In this document: positions 1-5,775 of the stretch, one piece after another | How the letters are laid out: each line of letters opens with the position of its first letter | Numbering within the stretch: position 1 is the first letter of the stretch | Assembly (NCBI GenBank): GCA_964415525.1 | Contig: CAYQAS010000182.1 | Location: 1 to 5,775 of the forward strand | Length of the DNA: 5,775 nucleotides | Direction of reading: 5' to 3' | Source: CAZPUI01 sp964415525 | Lineage (GTDB): Bacteria; Acidobacteriota; Holophagae; Holophagales; Holophagaceae | Translations under genes and position numbers: made by a program | The notes under the pieces: model-generated | The model's database searches: none | What the model saw: only the letters and a program-made list of their open reading frames with translations | Told to the model about the DNA's origin: nothing

Positions 1-364
1 CGCGGTCCTGGCTGCCGATGTTGCCGGGGTTGATGCGCAGGCAGGCCGCGCCGCCCTCCGCGGCGGCGAGGGCGAGGCGGTAGTCGAAGTGGATGTCGGC
101 CACCACGGGAATGGGGCTGCGCTCTGTGATCTGGGGGAAGACCTCCGCCGCCTTTTTGGTGGGTACCGTCACGCGCACAATCTCGCAGCCCGCGGCGGCG
201 TATTCGTAGATCTGGGCCACGGTGGCATCCACATCGCGGGTGTCGGTCTTGGTCATGGACTGCACCGGGATCGGCGCGCCGCCGCCCACAGGCACCTTAC
301 CCACCATCACCTGGCGGGACGGGCGGCGGGGCGCGAGCGGGTGGATCTCGGGACTGTCAGCCAT
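1..364 (-). CDS. ispG: IspG (GcpE), 4-hydroxy-3-methylbut-2-enyl diphosphate synthase, N-terminal part
   Basis: This enzyme performs the penultimate step of the MEP isoprenoid pathway. It reductively converts methylerythritol cyclodiphosphate (MEcPP) to HMBPP with a [4Fe-4S] cluster in the cytoplasm. Only the first 121 residues are in the window; the C-terminal cluster-binding domain lies beyond the left edge. The family signature is clear: RRPSRQVMVGKVPVGGGAP (13-31), QSMTKTDTRD (35-44), VADIHFDYRLAL (88-99) and LRINPGNIG (109-117). These belong to the substrate-binding TIM-barrel domain. I chose the ATG at 364 because GGAGG sits 5 nt upstream of it. An in-frame ATG at 382 would add six residues (MTPEAP) but has only a weak AAGG upstream. 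The gene runs divergently from the propeller-hydrolase, across about 400 bp. No frameshift is visible. Identification is secure; the start is probable. Confidence 0.96.
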   Translation of the reverse strand, partial: MADSPEIHPLAPRRPSRQVMVGKVPVGGGAPIPVQSMTKTDTRDVDATVAQIYEYAAAGCEIVRVTVPTKKAAEVFPQITERSPIPVVADIHFDYRLALAAAEGGAACLRINPGNIGSQDR

Positions 365-447
365 GGGGGCCTCCGGGGTCATTCTAGAACCTTCATGGGA
401 TGCCGCAGCGGGGACTCGATGCCGAAGAGGGTCAGGTGTGTTCGGGT

Positions 448-470
448 ATGCAGTGATTTCTGCATTTAAT
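448..470. promoter_or_regulatory. Possible operator palindrome next to a -10-like box
   Basis: ATGCAG and CTGCAT form a 6-bp inverted repeat around TGATTT (448-465). TTTAAT (465-470) matches the sigma-70 -10 consensus at five of six positions on the plus strand, and its complement gives TTAAAT (four of six) toward ispG. No acceptable -35 lies 16-18 bp away in either direction, so promoter assignment is weak. The location, about 85-100 bp upstream of the ispG start, suits an ispG promoter/operator. It could equally be chance in a locally AT-richer patch. Confidence 0.2.
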
Positions 471-707
471 CCTGGAGCTCTCCTATTCCGTCGATCGGTC
501 CTTCGTCTGACCGTCTTCGCCTACATGCTGCCGGAGGCACCCTGGGTGCGGGTCCCGTCCCTGCGATGCATGATCATGATTTGACGGCGAAATGGTGCAG
601 TGGCCGGGCTGCCACCAGCGCCGGAAACCTCAAGGGCAGGGGCACCATGGATGACACGGGCCTCGTCCACCTGCTGAAAGCAATCGTGGCCGAATCGTCA
701 GTTGTGA

Positions 708-732
708 TCCCGCCTCCAACCTGGAGGCGGGA
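708..732. other. Strong 11-bp hairpin in the leader of the propeller-hydrolase gene
   Basis: CCCGCCTCCA (709-718) pairs perfectly with TGGAGGCGGG (722-731) around a 3-nt ACC loop, and a T-A pair at 708/732 extends the stem to 11 bp. It ends 33 nt before the ATG at 766 and does not include that gene's GGAG at 756-759. Neither strand has a T-run after the stem, so a standard intrinsic terminator is unlikely. Possible roles are a 5'-UTR stabilising hairpin, part of an attenuator, or a protein-binding palindrome. The structure is plain in the sequence; its function is unknown. Confidence 0.5.
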
Positions 733-765
733 GCATGGGGACGGCTTCCTTTCCTGGAGATCCCG

Positions 766-3204
766 ATGCGCCGGAAACAAGGTGCCTGTCTGCGTGCAGT
801 TGCGCTGGCCGGTTGTTGCTTGGCCCTGCCCGCTCAGTGGAAGAACTTCCACCCGCGGGTGGAGGGCTACCGCCATCACATCTACCTGGAAGGCTACGAG
901 CTGCCATTCCTCTCCAGCGGCCCCATGGACCCAGCGCCCCTGCCGGACGGCAAGGCCCTTGTGATTGCGGCCCGAGGCTGGCTGTGGCGTTTCGACCTCC
1001 AGACCTGCGTGGCGCGGCGCCTGACTCGGAGCGCGGGTTGCGACCACCGCCCGGCGGTGAGCGCAGACGGTCGTTCCGTGGTGTTCGTCCGGGACGAGGC
1101 GCACACCACCCGGCTGGTGTTGCTGGATTTGGTCAGTGGTCAAGAGCGGGAGCTGGTGCGGTCGGAGAAGCTCGACCTGGATCCCGCTTTCAGTCCCGAT
1201 GGCCGAACGGTCTACTACTGCTCCTCCGAGGCGGGGGATATCGACCTCTGGAAGGTGGATGTGACGAGCGGCGTCCGCACACGCCTGACCACGGAATCCG
1301 GCCTGGAGATGGCCCCCCGTCCGCTGCCGGACGGGTCAGGCTTGATCTACATCCACAAGGCTCGGGGCGGCACGGACCAGATTCGGCAGCTGCGTCTTGC
1401 AGATGGTTCCGTGAAGGTGCTCCACACCGGCAGCATCCTCAGCATGACGCGCCCCGCGGTCAGTCCGGATGGGAGGACGGTGGCCTTGGCCCTGCCGGGA
1501 CATGACGATCACGGGCAGATGTACCTGATGGATCTTGGGATGCCGGACCAGCGGCTCAACCTGACCCGTACCTCCGCCCAGCCCCTGGCACCCGCTTGGA
1601 GTCCCGATGGCACCTGGGTCTACTTCGTGGAGGACTCCGGCACCCACACCTTCGACCTCTTCCGTGTGCCCGCCCTGGGTGGCCCCACGGAGAAGCTGAT
1701 GGTGAAGACCTGGGACTATGGCGTTCCCACGGGGCGCGTTCGGCTGGAGGCCACGCTGGACGTTGGGGGAACCCCGGCGCGCTTCGAACTGACAGACGGG
1801 AAGGGACACCCCCTGGTTCCGCAGCGCGGCCCCATCCGCTTCGATTGGCAGACGGGGCGCACCTATTTCCATGCTCAGGGTGCGATGGAGATCGAAGTGC
1901 CGGTGGGCGAGGTCCGCGTCGCTGCCACCCACGGCCTGCTGACGCCGGAGGCCAGGGTCACGGGCACCGTGGCGGCGGGTGCAACCTTGCGTCTGGACCT
2001 GCCTTTGAAGCCTGTGGCGAATCCCAGGGCTCAGGGCTGGTTCGGCGGCGATCTGCACTTTCATCTGAACTACGGCGGACCATTGGTGCTGGGCCCTCCG
2101 GACCTGGTGGACCTCATGCAGGCCGAGGACCTGGATGTGGCGACGCCGATGTCTGCGAACCTGCACAACCGGCTCACCGACTTCGACCTGCTGGGTTGGA
2201 AGCGGGACGAGGCGCCCTGGATCCACTTCGGGCAGGAAGTGCGATCCCACTTCCAAGGCCACGTGGGGCTCATCGGCATGGACCGACCGTCCTGGCCCTG
2301 GTTCTACGGACCGGGCTATCCGGTGGTGGGCAAGGCCGATTTCTCCAATGCCCAGACCCTCGCGAACGGACGCGGCCTGGGTGCCTTCGGGACATACGTG
2401 CACCCCGTGGATGTGGAGGAGGTCTTCCGCCCCGATCGGCTCGGTGGCATCCCCACGGGCTTCGTGGCGGATGCGGTGAATGGGCGGGTGGACGGCCTGG
2501 AGCTCACGGGGCTTTGGGTGAACGAGCCCTCCACATGCGAGGTCTACTACCGGGTGCTCAACCTTGGCATCCCCATGGTGCCCAGCGCGGGCACGGACGC
2601 CTTTCCCAACTTCTATCGCTGCAGCGTGCCTGGTTCGAACCGCCTCTATGCCAAGGTGGACGGTCCCATGACGCTTCAGGGCTACATGGCTGCCGTCAAA
2701 TCGGGGCGGAGTTTTGCGACCACCGGACCGATGGCGTTCCTCCGGATCGGCGGGCAGGAGCCTGGATCGGTCGTGCCCGCTGGCCGCACGGACTACACCT
2801 TCACCCTGGCGACGGCCCTGCCTCTGGATGTGGCGGAGGTGATCGTCAACGGGCAGGTGGTGACGATCCACAAGGGGCCCTTTGCTCCTGGGAGTCACAC
2901 GCTGCAGGGGAGCCTGAAGCTGCCGGCCGCGGGCTGGGTGGCGGCACGGGCCTTTGGCGCCAAGGTGGCGTGGCCTGCCATGAATTCGCGGATCTTTGCC
3001 CATACGGCGCCCGTGTGGATCGGCGCCAAGGGCAGTGTGGATCCCGAATGCGCCAAGGCTGCGGCAGGCGATCTTTTAACGACGCTCGCGGTGGCGCACG
3101 AGAAGGTCGTGAAGGGCTACGGGCCAAAATCCAGTCTGATCAAGGAATACGAGACTGCACGGCGGAAGCTGGAGCTTGCGGTTCGCACGGGACGGTTCGA
3201 ATGA
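766..3204 (+). CDS. Exported TolB-like propeller fused to a CehA/McbA-type PHP metallohydrolase
   Basis: This 812-residue protein is probably exported; its substrate is unknown. The basic N-terminus and hydrophobic stretch (MRRKQGACLRAVALAGCCLA) form a signal peptide. LAGC at 14-17 fits a lipobox, and LPA|Q at 21-24 fits signal peptidase I, so a lipoprotein or a soluble periplasmic/secreted product are both possible. Six PD40-like repeats, with PAFSPDGRTV-type motifs near residues 55, 93, 139, 183, 229 and 275, suggest a six-bladed beta-propeller (about 40-320). A beta-rich linker follows (about 320-420). The PHP-fold domain starts at GGDLHFH (H431, H433) and contains H467, GQE (E491), H499, GTYVHP (H546) and GTD (D611) as likely metal ligands. 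GRSFATTGP (647-655) and FAHTAPVWI (744-752) match the typical end of CehA-like proteins. GGAG lies 6 nt before the ATG. The gene is convergent with the TonB receptor and probably monocistronic. CehA is a carbaryl hydrolase, but family members vary, so no substrate should be transferred. Confidence 0.85.
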   Translation: MRRKQGACLRAVALAGCCLALPAQWKNFHPRVEGYRHHIYLEGYELPFLSSGPMDPAPLPDGKALVIAARGWLWRFDLQTCVARRLTRSAGCDHRPAVSADGRSVVFVRDEAHTTRLVLLDLVSGQERELVRSEKLDLDPAFSPDGRTVYYCSSEAGDIDLWKVDVTSGVRTRLTTESGLEMAPRPLPDGSGLIYIHKARGGTDQIRQLRLADGSVKVLHTGSILSMTRPAVSPDGRTVALALPGHDDHGQMYLMDLGMPDQRLNLTRTSAQPLAPAWSPDGTWVYFVEDSGTHTFDLFRVPALGGPTEKLMVKTWDYGVPTGRVRLEATLDVGGTPARFELTDGKGHPLVPQRGPIRFDWQTGRTYFHAQGAMEIEVPVGEVRVAATHGLLTPEARVTGTVAAGATLRLDLPLKPVANPRAQGWFGGDLHFHLNYGGPLVLGPPDLVDLMQAEDLDVATPMSANLHNRLTDFDLLGWKRDEAPWIHFGQEVRSHFQGHVGLIGMDRPSWPWFYGPGYPVVGKADFSNAQTLANGRGLGAFGTYVHPVDVEEVFRPDRLGGIPTGFVADAVNGRVDGLELTGLWVNEPSTCEVYYRVLNLGIPMVPSAGTDAFPNFYRCSVPGSNRLYAKVDGPMTLQGYMAAVKSGRSFATTGPMAFLRIGGQEPGSVVPAGRTDYTFTLATALPLDVAEVIVNGQVVTIHKGPFAPGSHTLQGSLKLPAAGWVAARAFGAKVAWPAMNSRIFAHTAPVWIGAKGSVDPECAKAAAGDLLTTLAVAHEKVVKGYGPKSSLIKEYETARRKLELAVRTGRFE

Positions 3205-3208
3205 GAAA

Positions 3209-3234
3209 GGGGCGGAGCCCATCGGCTCCGCCCC
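3209..3234. terminator. Shared bidirectional intrinsic terminator between convergent genes
   Basis: GGGGCGGAGCC (3209-3219) and GGCTCCGCCCC (3224-3234) form a perfect 11-bp stem with a CATC loop. It begins 4 nt after the hydrolase stop codon and ends 19 nt from the receptor stop codon. Read toward the left (receptor transcript), the stem is followed by TTTCTCATT, a short U-rich tail. Read toward the right, the tail is TGCGTT, which is poorer. It therefore looks better suited to the receptor transcript but can plausibly serve both genes. Confidence 0.85.
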
Positions 3235-3253
3235 TGCGTTGGCTGGTGCGGAC

Positions 3254-5224
3254 TCAGAAGTTCCAGGCCACGGTGGCGTGGACGACGGCTCCCTTATAGA
3301 GCGGAATCAGGGTGTTGACGCCCTTGTTGGCATAGTCGGGATAGCGGATATCCGTGTTCAGGAGGTTGTCCGCCTCGAGGCTCAGGCGGAGGGCCTGCTT
3401 GTTCATCTCGATGGCCTTCCAGGTCACCTTGGCGGAGACGAGGTGGAAGGACTCGGCTTCCTTGTTGGGGGCGGCGGCGCTGGCGGACAGGTCGCGGGTG
3501 GTCTTCGGCGCGCCGAAGTAGGCGTCGAAGACACCCAGGCTCCAGTTACCCGACTGGTAAAGGGCACCCACCTTCACCATGGTGTTCGGATGCAGGGCGA
3601 AGTCCTTCACGCCGGCCTCGTTCTCGTTCTTCTGGAAGTAGGCCGAACCCGTCAGCATGAGGCTTGATGTGAGGGAGGCCTTGCCCTCCAACTCGAAGCC
3701 CTGGAAGTCTGCAGTGCCGCCGTTGATGTACTTCAGGTAGTCGAGGCCGAGCACATTGCCGGTGGCCGGGTCGATCTTGAGGTAGACCTTGCGGGTGATG
3801 AGGTCCTTTTGCTGGCTCTTATAGAACGTGATGCTGCCCTGTGCGGTCTTGCCCTGGTAGAAGACCTGGGCTTCCGTAGTGGTCACAAGCTCGGGCTTGA
3901 GTTCCTTGTTGCCGCGGAAGACGGACACGTTGAAGCCGGTCTCGTGCGGGTAGCCCTTGCGGAAGGCGGTGCTGTAGAGGACCTTCGCGCCCCACTCCGG
4001 CGTGAAGTCATAGATGAGACCCACCCGGGGTGAGGTGTTGCCGTCGATGCCGTCCAGCTTGTTGTACTGGGCGCCACCGATCAGCTTCAGGGCCTGGATG
4101 CGGTAGTCCACCTGGGCATAGAAGAAGGTCGATTTCTGGGAACCGCCCACCACGAGGCCGGTGCCGTTCCACTGGGCATCCTCAGCGCCGCCGCCGACCA
4201 CCACGTTCATCCCTTCCATGGGCTTGATCCGGGCCATGAGTTCGAAGAGGGTCGCGTTGGCGGTGGTGAGCTGGGGGCTGGCAAGGGTTCCAGAGGTCCA
4301 GTCGGTCTTGTTCCAGGTCAGGTTGGCCCCCACGTTCAGGAACTTGTTGATGTCCTTGCTGTAGCCCAGGTCAACGTGGCTGAGCGCCTGCTTGCCGACG
4401 GTCTCGGGTTTCCAGATCTCGTCTGCGCCGTCCAGGGAGAACTGGTCGTAGCTGCTGCGGGCGGCGTTCAGGGTGAAGCCCATTCCGGAGAGGTTGACGA
4501 CCGTGCTCAGGACTTCCCGGTTGAAGAACCCTTTACCAACCTTCTTGCTGTAGTCGGCGAATTCAAACTCGGGCCCTTTGTCGCTGTAGTGGTTCGCGCC
4601 CACCATGCCCTGGAATTCGCCCGAATTGAAGGTGACGTAGCCCTGTTGCCCATAGCCACCGTAGCCCCCAGCGGTGACGCTCTGTGCCCCGCTGAACCCA
4701 ACGTCCTGGCGGGTCTTGGTGACGATGTTCACCACGCCGGAGTAGGCGCAGGAGCCGTAGAGCACTGAGCCGGGGCCACGGATAATTTCCAAATGGTCGA
4801 CGAGGGCAATGGGGAAGGCGTTCCAGGTGGGGCCATTCAGGCCGCCCGTGATGGGATCCCGCATGGGCCGGCCGTTGAGCAGGACCAGGATGTGGTTGTT
4901 GTAGGGCCAAGTTTCCTGGGCTCGGACCACCACGCTCTGGTCTTTGAAAATGTCGGGGGAGAGGAGGGCCATGCCCACCACCCGATTCATGACCTGGCCG
5001 AGATTCTGGGCCGCATAGCCCTCCAGCTCCCGGGAGGAGATGACGGAAACGATGCCGGGTGCGGCGTTCAGGGATTCTGCGGACTTCGAGGCCACGGTGA
5101 TCTTGGTGTTGAGGAGCGCCTCGAGCTCCTTCGCCAGGTCGTCGGCCTCTTGGGCCCGCACGGGAACGGCGAGGAGGGGGGCCATCAGGGCCAACCGCCA
5201 TGCCAGGTTGCGCGTTCTGTTCAT
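3254..5224 (-). CDS. TonB-dependent outer-membrane receptor
   Basis: Complete 656-residue TonB-dependent transporter, predicted to import a scarce ligand across the outer membrane using TonB/ExbBD energy. A Sec signal peptide (MNRTRNLAWRLALMAPLLAV) ends at VRA|QEA (cleavage after 24). KITVAS (41-46) is the likely TonB box region. The plug spans about 49-171, with APGIVSVIS (55-63), NNHILVLLNGRPMRDP (109-124), IIRGPGSVLYGS (147-158) and GVVNIVTKT (163-171). The rest is a beta-barrel rich in aromatic and glycine residues, with the family motif FRG...LKPE (K443-E445) and a terminal phenylalanine typical of outer-membrane proteins. The ATG at 5224 has GGAGG 6 nt upstream; the same frame is open to 5470, but that would overlap ffh and lose the signal peptide. 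Length is usual for siderophore/cobalamin-type receptors. No heme FRAP/NPNL motif or other substrate marker is evident, so metal chelate, cobalamin or carbohydrate uptake all remain open. The only cysteine is C159 in the plug. It is divergent from ffh. Confidence 0.93.
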   Translation of the reverse strand: MNRTRNLAWRLALMAPLLAVPVRAQEADDLAKELEALLNTKITVASKSAESLNAAPGIVSVISSRELEGYAAQNLGQVMNRVVGMALLSPDIFKDQSVVVRAQETWPYNNHILVLLNGRPMRDPITGGLNGPTWNAFPIALVDHLEIIRGPGSVLYGSCAYSGVVNIVTKTRQDVGFSGAQSVTAGGYGGYGQQGYVTFNSGEFQGMVGANHYSDKGPEFEFADYSKKVGKGFFNREVLSTVVNLSGMGFTLNAARSSYDQFSLDGADEIWKPETVGKQALSHVDLGYSKDINKFLNVGANLTWNKTDWTSGTLASPQLTTANATLFELMARIKPMEGMNVVVGGGAEDAQWNGTGLVVGGSQKSTFFYAQVDYRIQALKLIGGAQYNKLDGIDGNTSPRVGLIYDFTPEWGAKVLYSTAFRKGYPHETGFNVSVFRGNKELKPELVTTTEAQVFYQGKTAQGSITFYKSQQKDLITRKVYLKIDPATGNVLGLDYLKYINGGTADFQGFELEGKASLTSSLMLTGSAYFQKNENEAGVKDFALHPNTMVKVGALYQSGNWSLGVFDAYFGAPKTTRDLSASAAAPNKEAESFHLVSAKVTWKAIEMNKQALRLSLEADNLLNTDIRYPDYANKGVNTLIPLYKGAVVHATVAWNF

Positions 5225-5227
5225 GGA

Positions 5228-5240
5228 TGACCTCCGGTCA
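5228..5240 (-). promoter_or_regulatory. Receptor ribosome-binding site inside a small hairpin
   Basis: On the receptor transcript, TGACC-GGA-GGTCA forms a 5-bp stem with a 3-nt loop. The GGAGG Shine-Dalgarno (5235 to 5231) spans the loop and the first two bases of the 3' arm, 6 nt before the ATG. The site settles the start codon. The hairpin could modestly limit ribosome access, but it is short and may be coincidental. Confidence 0.45.
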
Positions 5241-5280
5241 AGGGTGGGGGGCGTGCGCTCCTGTATCGGCCGGGGGGGAT

Positions 5281-5299
5281 TTGACATTGAAAATGACAA
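5281..5299. promoter_or_regulatory. Imperfect 19-bp palindrome overlapping TTGACA; candidate operator/promoter
   Basis: TTGACATTGAAAATGACAA reads as TTGaCATT-GAA-AATGaCAA, with seven of eight positions symmetric in each arm. It lies 57 bp upstream of the receptor start and 65 bp upstream of the ffh start. Its first six bases are a perfect -35 hexamer toward ffh, but the best -10 at 17-bp spacing is TTCGAT (5304-5309, three of six), so the promoter is only plausible. The embedded TTGAAAATGA resembles one half of Fur boxes described in deltaproteobacteria, which would suit a metal-regulated receptor. The other half does not fit that motif, so the regulator is unknown. Confidence 0.4.
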
Positions 5300-5363
5300 G
5301 GAATTCGATCGCACGGGGTACCCTGGAAGGCTTGCGGAACACCGCGCCTCCCCGGATGGGTCC

Positions 5364-5775
5364 ATGTTCGAATCACTTACCGACAAGCTCAGCAAGGCCA
5401 TGAAGGCCCTCCGTGGGGAGTCCCGCCTCACGGAGAAGAACATCGAGGATGTCCTGCGCGAGGTGCGCATGGCGCTGCTCGAGGCGGACGTTCACGTCCA
5501 GGTGGCTCGCACCTTCCTCAACCGAGTGAAGGAGAAGGCCCTCGATGCCGGGCCTGACGGCAAGGGCGCCGTGGTGCTTCAGGGGTTGAACCCCGCCCAG
5601 CAGTTCATCGACATCGTGTACCAGGAGCTCACGGAGATCATGGGCGGACAGGCGGATGAACACCCGCTGGATTTCGCCTCCAAGCCGCCGACGGTGGTGA
5701 TGATGGTGGGCCTCCAAGGCGCGGGTAAGACCACCACCTGCGGCAAGCTGGGCAAGTTCCTCAAGAAGCTCGGCC
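5364..5775 (+). CDS. ffh: Ffh, signal recognition particle GTPase (SRP54), N-terminal part
   Basis: Ffh is the protein subunit of the signal recognition particle. It binds signal sequences and 4.5S RNA and, with its receptor FtsY, delivers ribosomes to the membrane. The first 137 residues are present; most of the G domain and the methionine-rich M domain lie past the right edge. The four-helix N domain is recognisable from MFESLTDKLSKAMKALRG through LREVRMALLEADVHVQVA. The G1 P-loop GLQGAGKTT sits at 116-124 after PTVVMMV. The reading frame is intact. The ribosome site is weak (GGATGG at 5354-5359, 4 nt before the ATG), but the family's N-terminus fixes the start at 5364. It is divergent from the TonB receptor across a 139-bp gap. 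Identification is secure. Confidence 0.97.
   Translation, partial: MFESLTDKLSKAMKALRGESRLTEKNIEDVLREVRMALLEADVHVQVARTFLNRVKEKALDAGPDGKGAVVLQGLNPAQQFIDIVYQELTEIMGGQADEHPLDFASKPPTVVMMVGLQGAGKTTTCGKLGKFLKKLG

Larger units (their letters stand above)
365..765. other. Intergenic region between divergent ispG and the propeller-hydrolase gene
   Basis: About 400 bp with no convincing gene. Short ORFs cross it but lack a good ribosome site or recognisable protein, and they run into the flanking genes in the wrong frame. The stretch must carry the upstream signals of both neighbours. Visible items are a TTTAAT box at 465-470 (5 of 6 to the sigma-70 -10 consensus, plus strand, no good -35), a palindrome ATGCAG-6nt-CTGCAT at 448-465, a perfect 10-bp palindrome CATGATCATG at 569-578, a TTGACG at 581-586 without a matching -10, and a strong hairpin at 708-732. 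I see no tRNA, no riboswitch class I can name and no mobile-element ends. If the TTTAAT box is used, the plus-strand leader would be close to 290 nt. Confidence 0.6.

Noticed and set aside
496..549. Two 5-bp stem-loops (CGGTC/GACCG at 496-513 and GCACC/GGTGC at 537-549) as a terminator or riboswitch
   Set aside because: The stems are short, no T-run follows, and no conserved core of a known riboswitch class is visible.
618..778. Direct repeat GCGCCGGAAAC at 618-628 and 768-778, exactly 150 bp apart
   Set aside because: An 11-bp match in GC-rich DNA with no extension, and one copy lies inside the hydrolase coding start. Chance is the simplest explanation.
805..825. Sigma-54-like TGGC...TTGC element
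   Set aside because: The GG-to-GC spacing is one base short and the site lies within the signal-peptide coding sequence.
566..964. Possible small gene in the ispG/hydrolase intergenic region
   Set aside because: No ribosome site and no protein-like composition, and it overlaps the hydrolase start out of frame.
1336..3003. Long minus-strand open frame (555 codons) opposite the hydrolase gene
   Set aside because: Its product is rich in His, Arg, Gly and Pro with no recognisable domain. It is the expected antisense shadow of a GC-rich coding gene whose plus-strand frame encodes clear propeller and PHP motifs.
1596..3299. Second long plus-strand frame (567 codons) overlapping the hydrolase
   Set aside because: It is a low-complexity Gly/Arg/Ala/Pro-rich translation in another frame of the real gene, with no ribosome site or domain.
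5225..5470. Extension of the receptor to an upstream in-frame ATG at 5470 (738 residues)
   Set aside because: It would run antisense into ffh, place the signal peptide internally and ignore the GGAGG-spaced ATG at 5224.

Overview
The window looks like high-GC chromosomal DNA from a Gram-negative bacterium. It encodes an outer-membrane TonB-dependent receptor and a secreted hydrolase, and it uses the IspG (MEP) route to isoprenoids. The taxon cannot be fixed from sequence alone. An Acidobacteriota (Holophagae-like) or deltaproteobacteria-like source is my guess from protein style, not a demonstrated fact.

Layout. (1) 1-364, minus strand: the 5' part of ispG, cut by the left edge. (2) 365-765: about 400 bp without a convincing gene; it holds the ispG and propeller-hydrolase upstream regions, a few small palindromes and one strong hairpin at 708-732. 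(3) 766-3204, plus strand: an 812-residue exported protein with six TolB/PD40-type propeller repeats fused to a CehA/McbA-like PHP-fold metallohydrolase domain. (4) 3209-3234: a GC-rich hairpin that can end transcription from both sides. (5) 3254-5224, minus strand: a complete 656-residue TonB-dependent receptor, convergent with the hydrolase. (6) 5225-5363: the divergent intergenic region, with a 19-bp imperfect palindrome that overlaps a TTGACA element. (7) 5364-5775, plus strand: the 5' part of ffh (SRP54), cut by the right edge.

How the genes relate. ispG and ffh are unrelated housekeeping genes that bracket two envelope/secretion genes. The propeller-hydrolase and the receptor face each other and share a terminator, so they are not an operon. 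A joint role (extracytoplasmic hydrolysis plus outer-membrane uptake) is possible but rests only on adjacency. The most interesting items are the propeller-metallohydrolase fusion with its altered metal-site motifs and the candidate operator between the receptor and ffh. I see no CRISPR array, insertion sequence, tRNA, rRNA or phage gene.
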